From Stutzerimonas chloritidismutans AW-1 (lineage in GTDB: Bacteria > Pseudomonadota > Gammaproteobacteria > Pseudomonadales > Pseudomonadaceae): a DNA stretch of 38,916 nt. The number at the start of each line of letters is the position of its first letter. The stretch's first letter is position 1. Shown here one piece after another: positions 17,036 to 24,464 of the stretch. A model generated the notes under the pieces. It ran no database searches, had not been told where the DNA came from, and was given only the letters and a program-made list of their open reading frames with translations. The position numbers were made by a program, and so were the translations under genes. The stretch lies in assembly GCF_000495915.1 (NCBI RefSeq), contig NZ_AOFQ01000047.1, positions 1-38,916 on the forward strand. The letters are read 5' to 3'.

Positions 17036-17242
17036 ATGCGACTGACCCAAGCGCTTCTCATCGGTGTACTGGCTGTTGGTGTGACGACACCGGTATTTGC
17101 CGAAGATGGCTACGACCGCTCGATCGAATTCAACAAGAAATTCCGCGAGGACCAGAAACGCCTCTGGGGTGAAAAAGACACCGCAGACAAAGCCAAACCG
17201 GCAGAGACCAAAGAAAAGGAAAACGCTAAAAGCCCATCCTAG
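17036..17242 (+). CDS. Small secreted, highly charged protein of unknown function
   Basis: 68 residues from ATG 17036, which has GGAG upstream and gives a clean signal peptide (MRLTQALLIGVLAVGVTTP, then VFA, cleavage before EDG). The mature part is about 46 residues, rich in Lys, Glu and Asp (YDRSIEFNKKFREDQKRLW, then a Lys/Ala/Glu/Pro tail), with no Cys or His. It probably sits in the periplasm. It lies right after the metal kinase gene in the same direction, so it may belong to the same stimulon. No family is recognised. Confidence 0.7.
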   Translation: MRLTQALLIGVLAVGVTTPVFAEDGYDRSIEFNKKFREDQKRLWGEKDTADKAKPAETKEKENAKSPS

Positions 17243-17291
17243 GCTCATGGATGTGCTGTTTCTCTACTTCCTCCTTCCCCCTCGATCTTGA

Positions 17292-17313
17292 GGCAGGCGC
17301 TTGACCGCCTGCC
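17292..17313. terminator. Hairpin between convergent small protein gene and chrA
   Basis: GGCAGGCG pairs with CGCCTGCC around CTTGAC. It sits between two convergent genes, but neither side has a strong T-run. Confidence 0.45.
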
Positions 17314-17340
17314 CCGGATCACCCTCAAGCGGCATCCTCC

Positions 17341-18708
17341 TCAACGCATCGACAGCTGGACCGCCAGCCCCGCCAGTGCACTCATCACCAGCACCTGGAT
17401 CACACCGCGCTTGAAGTAGAACAGGGCAATAGCGGCGGCCGCGGCGATAAGTGCGGAGGCCCACTCGAATCCTCCCCCAAAGCCGTTGGGCCAGAGCACG
17501 TGGTAACCGAAGAACAACGCCAGATTCAGGATCACACCTACCACGGCGGCGGTGATCCCGGTCAGCGGCGCTGTGAACTTCAGTTCGTTGTGCGTCGACT
17601 CCACCAGCGGACCGCCGGCAAGGATGAACAGGAACGAGGGCAGGAAGGTGAACCAGGTGACCAGCACAGCCGCCACCGCGCCCGCCAGGAACGGATGGTC
17701 GGTGCCGAACATCGGGTGGATGTAGCTGCCAATGAAGCCGACGAAAGTCACCACCATGATCAACGGCCCCGGCGTTGTTTCCCCCAGGGCCAGGCCGTCG
17801 ATCATCTGCGTGGGCGACAGCCAGCCGTAGTGACCGACCGCACCTTGGTAGACATAGGGCAACACCGCGTAGGCACCGCCGAAGGTGAGCAACGCAGCCT
17901 TGGTGAAGAACCACCCCATCTGGGTCAGAGTGCCTTGCCAGCCGAAGATGACGGTCAGCAACCCCATGGGGAGCATCCATAGCGCCGCACCGATCAGGAT
18001 CAGCTTGAGCAGATAGCTCCAGCGGAAACGGGCATGCGCGGGTGGCGGTGTATCGTCATCGATCAGCGCAGGCCCGTAACTGGCCTTCCCGGAGCCATGC
18101 TTGCCAGCGGTCACGAACTTGTCCGGCAGCACTTTTCCGCCGATGTAGCCCAGCACGGCAGCGGCCAGAACGATCAGCGGGAACGGGACGTTCAGGGCAA
18201 AAATGGCGACGAAGGATGCTGCGGCGATCGCCCATAGCCAGCCATTCTTCAATGCCCGGGAACCGATGCGGTGCGCCGCATGAACGACGATCGCGGTGAC
18301 CGCCGGCTTGATGCCATAGAAGATCCCGGCAACCACCGGAACGTTGCCGAACTCGATATAGACCCACGACAGCCCGATCAGGATGAACAGCGACGGCAGC
18401 ACGAACAGCCCGCCAGCAATCACCCCGCCCCAGGTCCGGTGCATCAACCAACCGATGTAGGTCGCGAGCTGCTGGGCCTCGGGCCCGGGCAGCAACATGC
18501 AGTAGTTCAGGGCATGCAGAAAGCGCTTCTCGCTGATCCAGCGGCGACGCTCCACCAACTCCTGGTGGAGGATGGAGATCTGTCCTGCCGGCCCGCCAAA
18601 GCTGATGAAGCCGATCTTCAGCCAGAACAGCAACGCTTCGAACAAGCCCACCGGGGTCGCTGGCTTGAGGGGGGCTTCGCCCGTGGCCAGCGTCGTCGTT
18701 TCAGCCAT
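17341..18708 (-). CDS. chrA: Chromate efflux transporter ChrA
   Basis: Inner-membrane CHR-superfamily exporter that lowers cytosolic chromate. 455 residues in two homologous halves: the first with FLKIGFISFGGPAGQI-like residues (LFWLKIGFISFGGPAGQISILH) and LNYCMLLPGPEAQQLATYIGW, the second with WFFTKAALLTFGGAYAVLPYV and IDGLALGETTPGPLIMVVTFVG. These paired FGG...PG motifs are diagnostic of long-chain ChrA. The ATG at 18708 overlaps the end of chrB by 8 bases and has GAGG upstream; a TTG at 18729 is less likely. It is the second gene of a chrBA operon. Confidence 0.95.
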   Translation of the reverse strand: MAETTTLATGEAPLKPATPVGLFEALLFWLKIGFISFGGPAGQISILHQELVERRRWISEKRFLHALNYCMLLPGPEAQQLATYIGWLMHRTWGGVIAGGLFVLPSLFILIGLSWVYIEFGNVPVVAGIFYGIKPAVTAIVVHAAHRIGSRALKNGWLWAIAAASFVAIFALNVPFPLIVLAAAVLGYIGGKVLPDKFVTAGKHGSGKASYGPALIDDDTPPPAHARFRWSYLLKLILIGAALWMLPMGLLTVIFGWQGTLTQMGWFFTKAALLTFGGAYAVLPYVYQGAVGHYGWLSPTQMIDGLALGETTPGPLIMVVTFVGFIGSYIHPMFGTDHPFLAGAVAAVLVTWFTFLPSFLFILAGGPLVESTHNELKFTAPLTGITAAVVGVILNLALFFGYHVLWPNGFGGGFEWASALIAAAAAIALFYFKRGVIQVLVMSALAGLAVQLSMR

Positions 18709-19645
18709 GACCGTTTTCCTCGTTGGCAAAGGCCGCCAGCAGCCCGTCGAAGATGCCGTTTGCCGCTGCCATCAGTTGGTTGTCATCGGTAATGCTCTCG
18801 CGCAGGCCCGCCAGGACACGCTCGATGCCGGACGCTTCCGCAGGCTGGCTGCCACCGACATCGAGGTAGTGAACCAGCGCGGCGATGCGTGAAAGGCCTG
18901 GAGCCTGCAGCACGAAGCTGTCGATCAGGGTTTCGAAGGTGACGCGGTGCCCGACATGGCTGAACGCGGCGCCATCGAAGTCAAAGCCCAGTGCATCGGC
19001 GGGGGAGCAGTCGCTCGGGGATTCCAGCCAGAGGATTTCCGCGCCGCTGTCGATGAAGCGCTGGATGAGCCAGGCACAGGCCAGCCGGTCGACCCAGGGA
19101 CGTCGACGGGTTGCCCAGCGACGCCCCTGGTAATGACTGTGGTCCAGCAGCGTGACGGGATGATCCTGAATGTGCGGTTCATCAGGTGAGAGGGCACGGC
19201 TGATTGCCGTCTCCAGCGCTTCCAGCGCGGTCTCCGTCTGCTGCTTCGCAACGCCGGGGAAGAAGTCGATCAGGGCCAACTGGGCGAAGCTCTTGCGCAG
19301 TTTTCTGACCTGGCGAGCGACCTGCAGGGCGTTCTCGGGAAGCAGTCCCTCCCTGCACGCGGCGACTTCGTCGCGCAGCTTGCTGTACTCCTCACTCCGG
19401 TCGAACAGGCCGGCGAAGCGAGTTTCTTCGTCCGGGAATGCCAGCAGAAACGCAGTGCCGCCGCTGACCGTCACATCGCGCTCCACGGACTCGAACGCCT
19501 CGCGGCCCGCGTCCTGCTCAGGCAACAGGTACACACCGTCGCGCAGCACGGCAGCGCCGCAAGCCTTCAACGCCCGCCAGGCACGCATACGTTCGGTCGC
19601 GTTGGCCGTGGGGAGTGCCAACACAAGAAGAAGCCAATTTTTCAT
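18701..19645 (-). CDS. chrB: Chromate resistance protein/regulator ChrB
   Basis: ChrB proteins act as chromate-responsive regulators of chrA. 314 residues: an N-terminal domain (MKNWLLLVLALPTANATERMRAWRALKACGAAVLRDGVYLLP, resembling PaaX-type repressor folds) and a C-terminal ChrB domain (TRRRPWVDRLACAWLIQRFIDSGAEILWL, FDFDGAAFSHVGHRVTFETLI, LVHYLDVGG). The chosen start, ATG 19645, follows a 35-base dyad directly, so there is no room for a normal ribosome site. Translation may be leaderless, or use TTG 19657 inside the dyad. It overlaps chrA at its 3' end. Confidence 0.92.
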   Translation of the reverse strand: MKNWLLLVLALPTANATERMRAWRALKACGAAVLRDGVYLLPEQDAGREAFESVERDVTVSGGTAFLLAFPDEETRFAGLFDRSEEYSKLRDEVAACREGLLPENALQVARQVRKLRKSFAQLALIDFFPGVAKQQTETALEALETAISRALSPDEPHIQDHPVTLLDHSHYQGRRWATRRRPWVDRLACAWLIQRFIDSGAEILWLESPSDCSPADALGFDFDGAAFSHVGHRVTFETLIDSFVLQAPGLSRIAALVHYLDVGGSQPAEASGIERVLAGLRESITDDNQLMAAANGIFDGLLAAFANEENGHG

Positions 19646-19680
19646 GTAGAGAATCAAACATAAAATGTATGAATCTCTAC
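19646..19680. promoter_or_regulatory. 35-base dyad abutting the chrB start codon (probable ChrB operator)
   Basis: Arms GTAGAGA (19646-19652) and TCTCTAC (19674-19680) with further inner pairing TCA.ACAT / ATGT.TGA around an AT-only centre; mismatches are only A/A-type positions. It touches the chrB ATG, so a bound regulator would block both transcription start and ribosome entry. It also contains the likely AT-rich promoter. Confidence 0.7.
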
Positions 19681-19736
19681 TTTAGCTCTGTTCTCAGGAA
19701 AATGCACTGCCGGGATGAGGGTTCGATTCACTCACG

Positions 19737-19766
19737 TTGACCGTATCCCCCCAGGGGGGATACGCT
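19737..19766 (+). promoter_or_regulatory. Promoter with RcnR/CsoR-type operator before the NreB-like gene
   Basis: TTGACC (19737-19742) is followed by a perfect 21-base palindrome at 19743-19763: GTAT, six C, A, six G, ATAC. A weak -10 (TACGCT) overlaps its right arm. C/G-tracts flanked by TA-containing arms are the known recognition form of RcnR and CsoR-class repressors. A second copy lies at 23257-23275, next to the RcnR-like gene. Confidence 0.75.
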
Positions 19767-19803
19767 AGAAACATGAATCACCCGCACTACCCGGAGGTAG
19801 CGC

Positions 19804-21108
19804 ATGCTATCCGTTCTAAAAAATCGTACTTATCGACACCTCTTTCTGGCCCAGGTGATCGCCCTGGTGGGCACTGGTCTGGCGACGGTTGCCCTCGGGC
19901 TTCTGGCATTCGACCTGGCCGGCGCCCAGGCGGGAGCTGTATTGGGTACCGCGCTCGCCATCAAGATGGCGGCTTACATCGGCGTTGCACCGGTTGCCGC
20001 CGCGTTCGCCGAGCATCTGCCGCGCAAGGCGATGCTGGTCACCCTCGATCTGGTCAGGGCAGCGGTCGCGCTGATGCTGCCCTTCGTCACCGAGATCTGG
20101 CAGGTGTACGTGCTGATTTTCGTGCTGCAGTCGGCCTCTGCGGCGTTTACGCCAACCTTCCAGGCCACCATCCCTGACATCCTGCCGGATGAGCGCGAGT
20201 ACACCCGGGCGCTTTCCCTTTCGCGCCTGGCCTATGACCTGGAAAGCGTGATCAGTCCGATGCTGGCCGCGCTGTTGCTTACGGTGGTCAGCTTCCACAG
20301 CCTGTTCGCGGGCACGGTGGTGGGCTTCCTGGTGTCCGCCGCGATGGTCGGTACCGTGGTGCTGCCCCTGGCGGCACGAGGACCCAAACGCAGCATCTAT
20401 GAACGCACCACCAAGGGCATGCGGATTTTCCTGCGCACCCCGCGGCTGCGTGGCCTTCTTGCACTGAACCTGACGATCGCAGCCGCCAGCGCCATGGTCA
20501 TCGTCAACACCGTGGTACTGGTGCAATCCAAGTTCGCGCTGCCCCAGAGCTCTACCGCCATGGCCTTGATGGCCTTCGGCGGTGGCTCGATGGTGGTCGC
20601 CCTGATGCTGCCCAAGCTGCTGGAACGACTGGACGATCGCAAGGCGATGCTGGCCGGCGGTGCCGTGCTGGTAGCCGGTTTGATCCTGGGTACCTTCGTC
20701 TCCAGTTACCCGGCGCTGATCCTGTTGTGGCTGGTGTTGGGTGCCGGCTACTCCCTGGCACAGACACCGTCCGGACGCATTCTGCGGCGCTCGTCCTCAG
20801 CCCAGGATCGACCTGCGCTGTTCGCCGCCCAGTTCGCCCTTTCACACGCCTGCTGGCTGATCACCTACCCGCTCGCGGGATGGTTGGGGGCAAGCGTCAG
20901 CCTGACGGCTTCGTTCATCGGACTGAGTCTGGTTGCCGCCGTAGCCTGGCTGGTGAGCAAGCGGATCTGGCGCCCGGAGTATGAGGAAGACGTGGTAGCG
21001 CACAATCACGATGACCTGCCGGAAGACCACCCGCACGTGGCCAACGGCAATGCGCATGCGCACTCGTTCGTCATCGATGACGATCACCGGAAATGGCCAA
21101 AGCCATAA
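19804..21108 (+). CDS. nreB: MFS metal exporter with His-rich C-terminus (NreB-like)
   Basis: Major-facilitator protein of 434 residues with about 12 membrane segments. It opens MLSVLKNRTYRHLFLAQVIALVGTG and has the loop-2/3 segment FAEHLPRKAMLVTLDLVRA. The C-terminal tail after the last helix is rich in His and Asp (VAHNHDDLPEDHPH, then NAHAHSF), as in the nickel exporter NreB, whose tail binds Ni. Start by GGAGGT 7 bases upstream. It stands alone behind an RcnR-type operator. Nickel (or cobalt) export is inferred from the family and the operator; other MFS families are possible. Confidence 0.82.
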   Translation: MLSVLKNRTYRHLFLAQVIALVGTGLATVALGLLAFDLAGAQAGAVLGTALAIKMAAYIGVAPVAAAFAEHLPRKAMLVTLDLVRAAVALMLPFVTEIWQVYVLIFVLQSASAAFTPTFQATIPDILPDEREYTRALSLSRLAYDLESVISPMLAALLLTVVSFHSLFAGTVVGFLVSAAMVGTVVLPLAARGPKRSIYERTTKGMRIFLRTPRLRGLLALNLTIAAASAMVIVNTVVLVQSKFALPQSSTAMALMAFGGGSMVVALMLPKLLERLDDRKAMLAGGAVLVAGLILGTFVSSYPALILLWLVLGAGYSLAQTPSGRILRRSSSAQDRPALFAAQFALSHACWLITYPLAGWLGASVSLTASFIGLSLVAAVAWLVSKRIWRPEYEEDVVAHNHDDLPEDHPHVANGNAHAHSFVIDDDHRKWPKP

Positions 21109-21157
21109 AGCCCGCGTTGCACGGGTTCTATCGATGATCTTCGCGTAATCCAGAAAG

Positions 21158-21185
21158 AAACAGGGCCGCTTTAGCGGCCCTGTTT
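21158..21185. terminator. Bidirectional terminator between NreB-like and lipoprotein genes
   Basis: AAACAGGGCCGCT pairs with AGCGGCCCTGTTT; the A/T ends serve both convergent genes. Confidence 0.85.
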
Positions 21186-21188
21186 GCA

Positions 21189-21311
21189 TCACTCGTGCGA
21201 GTGGCCGTGACCCGCATCGCCAGACTTCGATTCGGTATCAGTACCACCGCAGGCAGCCAACAGGCCGAGGAAGCTCAGCACAACGAGCGATTTGAGGATT
21301 TTGGTAGTCAT
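21189..21311 (-). CDS. Small His-tailed lipoprotein (40 aa)
   Basis: Starts at ATG 21311 (MTTKILKSLVVLSFLGLLAA) and continues CGGTDTESKSGDAGHGHSHE. It has a type II signal peptide with a clear lipobox (LLAAC), so it is predicted to be lipid-anchored in the periplasm, leaving a 21-residue tail ending in GHGHSHE, a likely metal-binding end. It is last in the set HisRich-HupE-anchor-lipoprotein. A terminator-like hairpin separates it from the anchor gene, so its expression may be attenuated. Too short for most gene finders; no named family is recognised. Confidence 0.65.
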   Translation of the reverse strand: MTTKILKSLVVLSFLGLLAACGGTDTESKSGDAGHGHSHE

Positions 21312-21331
21312 CTTCAGCTATTCCAATTGAG

Positions 21332-21366
21332 ATCAAAAAGTCGGGGCGAACAACAGGTTCGCCCCG
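21332..21366 (-). terminator. Terminator-like hairpin after the anchor protein gene
   Basis: CGGGGCGAA pairs with TTCGCCCCG around CAACAGG. On the minus strand it is followed by ACTTTTTGATC, giving a five-T run. It lies between the anchor gene and the small lipoprotein gene. Confidence 0.7.
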
Positions 21367-21372
21367 GCGGGA

Positions 21373-22053
21373 TTACTTCTTCACGTTCAGGTAGTCGCCA
21401 GTCGTGTTCAGCACGATGGTGACATCGGCGTTGGTGCGGTTACGCCAGAACCAGCCATGGGTGCCATCGAACAGCGCGGTCAGGTCGCCCTTGTCGCCTT
21501 TCACCTGACGCCCTTTGCTGTAGCTGTGGAAATCGCCTTGGGCGGCGTTGTAGATCTCACCGTGGGTGTCGTGGTTGACCGGGCCGGATGCGGTCCATTC
21601 ATAGCTCACAGTGCTGCCCTTGAGCATTTCCAGCTTGATCTCCCGACCTTCGCCTGGCGTCAGGGTTACGGTGACCTGATCGGACTTGGCGTTGGCAGCA
21701 GGTTTGCTGGATACGGGAGCCGCGGGCTGAGGGGCTGCTGCCACTTGCTGTACGGGTGGCGCTACCGGTGCAGGTGCCGGTGCAGCAGCAACGACAGGAG
21801 CTGGGGCCGGAGCAGCTGCCGCTTTCGACGCAGCCTCGTCAGCCAAAGCCTCGGCAGCGAGGGTGATCTTGATCTCGCCCATTTGCGTCAGGCCCATGGC
21901 GCGGCCCAGGCCGGTCGGGTCGACCGCGTATTCCGAAGGCATCACCACGGTGACCAGCAGGCCCATGGCGACAGCCAGGGCAATGACGGTGGAACGAACG
22001 AGTTGGCGGCTGCTCGGCAATTCGCTTGCCGATGGGAGTGGAGAATTGAACAT
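21373..22053 (-). CDS. Transmembrane anchor protein of the nickel-type cluster
   Basis: 226 residues. One N-terminal membrane segment (LVRSTVIALAVAMGLLVTVVM) follows a 15-residue cytosolic start. A long Ala/Pro linker (about residues 78-120, PAPAPVVAAAPAPAP and similar) leads to a periplasmic domain of about 100 residues (VTVTLTPGEGREIKLEMLKG ... YEWTASGPVNHDTHGEIY ... FDGTHGWFWRNRTNADVTIVLN). The C-terminal domain has a beta-rich, cupredoxin-like look but no Cys; conserved His/Asp in VNHDTHGE could bind metal. Such genes occur beside HupE/UreJ-like genes in metal islands; function is unknown. It follows HupE with a 12-base gap. Confidence 0.75.
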   Translation of the reverse strand: MFNSPLPSASELPSSRQLVRSTVIALAVAMGLLVTVVMPSEYAVDPTGLGRAMGLTQMGEIKITLAAEALADEAASKAAAAPAPAPVVAAAPAPAPVAPPVQQVAAAPQPAAPVSSKPAANAKSDQVTVTLTPGEGREIKLEMLKGSTVSYEWTASGPVNHDTHGEIYNAAQGDFHSYSKGRQVKGDKGDLTALFDGTHGWFWRNRTNADVTIVLNTTGDYLNVKK

Positions 22054-22065
22054 GATCAGGAGTCC

Positions 22066-22803
22066 TTAAGCGGTCAGAAACAGGCCGGAGATCTGGTAAC
22101 CCATCAACAGGAAACCAGCACTCATCATTGCGACGTTGGCGGTATAGGCATGACGCCAGAAGCTTGGGGTCTGCCTCCAGAAGCCCATCAGGATCAGAAT
22201 GGCGCTCAACGCCATCAGCTGACCGATCTCCACCCCTACGTTGAAGGCGATCAGGTTGGGGATCAGCCCATCGGGAGAGATCTCGTATTCCTGGATCTTG
22301 GTTGCCAGGCCGAAGCCGTGCAGCAGGCCGAAAATCAGCGTGGCGGCCTTGGTGTTCGGCTGATAGCCGAACCAGCGCTGGAAGGCGCCCAGGTTATCCA
22401 GGGCCTTGTACACCACCGAGAAACCGATGATTGCGTCGATGACGTACGAGCTGATGCTGACTTCCGTCAGCACGCCGATCAGCAGCGTCACCGAATGGCC
22501 GACCGCAAACAGCGTGACGTACAGGCCGACATCCTTCAGCCGGTAGAGGAAGAAGATGACGCCGAACAGGAACAGCAGATGGTCGTATCCCGTGACCATG
22601 TGCTTGGCGCCCATGTAGATGAAGGGGATCAGCATGACCCCGGTGCTTTCCTGGATGAAGCCCTTGTCACCCTCGGCCACGGCATGGGCCAGAGCTTCTG
22701 GCATGCCGATGAACAGCGAGGCGACGAGCAGGAACAGCAGATACAACAGGTGGCGTGAACGCATGGCGAACAGGCCCCCACCCTTTAGGGAGTGCGAATG
22801 CAT
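22066..22803 (-). CDS. HupE/UreJ-like membrane protein
   Basis: 245 residues: a signal peptide (LLYLLFLLVASLFIGMPEALAH) followed by about six membrane helices with family motifs GAKHMVTGYDHLLFLFGVIFFL, VGHSVTLLIGVL and FGLLHGFGLA, and GVEIGQL near the end. HupE/UreJ proteins are linked to nickel or cobalt permeation; the His/Asp motif HxxxGYDHLLF is the likely metal path. The start at 22803 has AGGA upstream; ATG 22764 with a G-run is an alternative. It is second of the four-gene set behind the RcnR-type operator. Confidence 0.85.
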   Translation of the reverse strand: MHSHSLKGGGLFAMRSRHLLYLLFLLVASLFIGMPEALAHAVAEGDKGFIQESTGVMLIPFIYMGAKHMVTGYDHLLFLFGVIFFLYRLKDVGLYVTLFAVGHSVTLLIGVLTEVSISSYVIDAIIGFSVVYKALDNLGAFQRWFGYQPNTKAATLIFGLLHGFGLATKIQEYEISPDGLIPNLIAFNVGVEIGQLMALSAILILMGFWRQTPSFWRHAYTANVAMMSAGFLLMGYQISGLFLTA

Positions 22804-22850
22804 GGATCAATCCTTTCTTGCAGTGATTGTTGGCCGCAGAGCGGCCTTGG

Positions 22851-23207
22851 TCAGGAAGCAAGCACAGGACGGGGTGGGCGTTCGATACGGAAGATGGGGG
22901 GCCAAGGCACGGAATCGCCCAGCATGGCCAGGTGTACCGAGGCTTCGAAATGACTGGAGAAGTGGATTGCAGCTGGTATCTGAGGCGTTTCGTGCTGGTG
23001 ATCGGGCGTCAGGGGGGAGTGGTAGTGATCAGAGCACTGCGCACAACTCAGGGACGAGTCGTGGGAGTGATCATGAGTCAGGCTCTGGGCGCTCTTTGCC
23101 GTGATTTGCGAGAGGACGGAAAGTGAATAGGCATGACCGGTCCAGGCCAGCAGAAAGGCCATTGCCAAAGCCACGATCATGGTCGCTGAAAGAAAACGAC
23201 GAGACAT
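22851..23207 (-). CDS. His-rich exported protein of unknown function
   Basis: 118 residues from ATG 23207, chosen because it gives a signal or anchor segment (MIVALAMAFLLAWTGHAYS); upstream in-frame starts reach 23258 but run through the operator. The mature part has a His/Cys cluster (THDHSHDSSLSCAQCSDHYH, then TPDHQHETPQ), resembling periplasmic metal sensors or scavengers. No named family is recognised. It is divergent from the RcnR-like gene, shares the C/G-tract operator with it, and leads the four-gene set. Confidence 0.7.
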   Translation of the reverse strand: MSRRFLSATMIVALAMAFLLAWTGHAYSLSVLSQITAKSAQSLTHDHSHDSSLSCAQCSDHYHSPLTPDHQHETPQIPAAIHFSSHFEASVHLAMLGDSVPWPPIFRIERPPRPVLAS

Positions 23208-23256
23208 CCCAATGCTTATCCGGTTGAAACACGGTGTGAAATAGCGCGTTTGACCC

Positions 23257-23275
23257 AACCCCCCCAGGGGGATAG
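23257..23275. promoter_or_regulatory. Second RcnR/CsoR-type operator, in the divergent gap
   Basis: Seven C, A, five G, followed by ATA, centred at 23266. It is the same core as the palindrome at 19743-19763 but with a less perfect left arm. It lies between the RcnR-like gene (+) and the His-rich gene (-), so it can control both. Confidence 0.7.
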
Positions 23276-23314
23276 CATGCAGAGCGTAAAGTATCGCCGT
23301 CTGAGACTCAAGTC

Positions 23315-23620
23315 ATGTCAGAACACGTTCACGACCAACCGCATGGTCACGCTCATACCCACCAGACTCACGACGCCATCATCAAACGCCTCAAGCGAGC
23401 GGACGGCCACCTGCGCAGCATCATCACCATGATCGATGAAGGACGTGAATGCGTGGACATCGCCCAGCAGCTCCATGCTGTTGAAAAGGCCGTGTGCCAG
23501 GCGAAGCGGACACTGATCCAGGACCACATCGACCATTGCCTGGAAGACTCGGTGACAGCCCTGAGCAAGGGCGACCGTTCGGCACTGGACGAATTCAAGC
23601 AAATCACCAAATACCTGTAG
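23315..23620 (+). CDS. RcnR/CsoR-family metal-sensing repressor
   Basis: Small all-helical DNA-binding repressor of 101 residues. An N-terminal His-rich extension (HVHDQPHGHAHTHQTH) precedes the conserved DUF156 core: IKRLKRADGHLRSIITMIDEGRECVDIAQQLHAVEKAV, then DHIDHCLEDSV. The core Cys (in GRECVDI) and the HxxxH pair (DHIDHC) match the RcnR nickel/cobalt ligand set. Two matching operators, one at its own promoter and one before the NreB-like gene, make it the likely regulator of both. Formaldehyde-sensing FrmR-type relatives share the fold, but the His ligands favour Ni/Co. Confidence 0.9.
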   Translation: MSEHVHDQPHGHAHTHQTHDAIIKRLKRADGHLRSIITMIDEGRECVDIAQQLHAVEKAVCQAKRTLIQDHIDHCLEDSVTALSKGDRSALDEFKQITKYL

Positions 23621-23640
23621 GCACGGTGCTCGGTTGTTGA

Positions 23641-24081
23641 ATGTTTGAGTACGGCGGTTACCTCGGCCTGTTTCTGGCTGCATTCGGCGCGGCAACCCTG
23701 CTGCCCATGCAATCGGAGGCAGTGCTGGGCGGACTGCTGATATCCGAGCGTTTTTCCACAGCCATCCTGCTGGTGGTGGCCACCACAGGCAACGTACTCG
23801 GATCGGTTGTGAACTGGCTGCTGGGACGAGGTATCGAGGCTTATCGCGAAAAGCGCTGGTTTCCGGTAAAGCAAGCGGCCTTCGAAAAAGCCAAAGCCTC
23901 CTATGAACGTTACGGGTACTGGTCGCTGCTGCTCAGTTGGGTACCCATCATTGGAGACCCGCTAACCGTGATCGCCGGCGTGATGAAAGAGCCGCTCTGG
24001 CGGTTCGTCCTGATCGTCACGCTCGCCAAGGGCGGACGGTATCTGGTCCTTGCGATTCTCATCCTGGAGAACCTGAGTTGA
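23641..24081 (+). CDS. YqaA/DedA-like membrane protein
   Basis: 146 residues with about four membrane segments. It opens MFEYGGYLGLFLAAFGAATLLPMQSEAVLGGLL, has GNVLGSVVNWLLGRG, and KASYERYGYWSLLLSWVPIIGDPLTVIAGVM, the typical YqaA pattern of the VTT/DedA group (lipid scramblase or transport relatives; exact role unknown). It follows the RcnR-like gene with a 20-base gap and overlaps the traX-like start (TTGA), so it is probably co-transcribed with both. Confidence 0.85.
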   Translation: MFEYGGYLGLFLAAFGAATLLPMQSEAVLGGLLISERFSTAILLVVATTGNVLGSVVNWLLGRGIEAYREKRWFPVKQAAFEKAKASYERYGYWSLLLSWVPIIGDPLTVIAGVMKEPLWRFVLIVTLAKGGRYLVLAILILENLS

Positions 24082-24315
24082 GCGCGTACGAATCACCACC
24101 TTCGCGGGTTGAACGACACAACGGACAGGACCTCATCAAGTGGATCGCCCTGCTCACGATGGTGCTCGACCACATGCGTCTGGCATGGCCATCACTGGAT
24201 AACCTGTTCATTCTGGGACGCCTCTCGTTCCCGCTGTTTTGCCTGGCGATCGCCGTGAATGTCTGTCGAACGGAAGTTGGCGCGTTGTTCACTCGCAGCA
24301 ATGGCCGCTACCTAA
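24078..24315 (+). pseudogene. TraX-family membrane protein, 5' fragment
   Basis: The frame starts at TTG 24078, overlapping the YqaA stop, with GGAGA upstream. It reads LIKWIALLTMVLDHMRLAWPSLDNLFILGRLSFPLFCLAIAVN, the N-terminal TraX pattern. Full TraX proteins exceed 200 residues; this one is cut after about 79 by the IS5-family end and stops at 24326 within the IS. Non-functional. Confidence 0.8.
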
Positions 24316-24464
24316 GGAAGGTCTGAAGTAACCCTGTATTTCCGGTCGACTTCAGCCCTTGCTGCTTTTGAAAGCGGGCCGTCGATCAAAATCGACCAGG
24401 TAACCCGCTCAGTTCTCCGTTTTTGGCCGCCGCGAGCACCTCGCAGCAGCCATTTTCCGCATTA
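24316..24464 (-). repeat. IS5-family 3' end, right copy (149-bp inverted repeat)
   Basis: Exact reverse complement of 8459-8607. The IS tip GGAAGGTCTGAAG faces the metal cargo at 24316. The transposase part is missing, replaced at 24465 by an unrelated terminus (GGGGGCATGCCGAG). A CTAA at 24312-24315 fits the IS5-family target site. Confidence 0.88.

Noticed and set aside
21457..22758. A 433-codon + strand frame opposite the anchor and HupE-like genes
   Set aside because: Crosses two well-supported genes and their intergenic gap; composition typical of a shadow frame.
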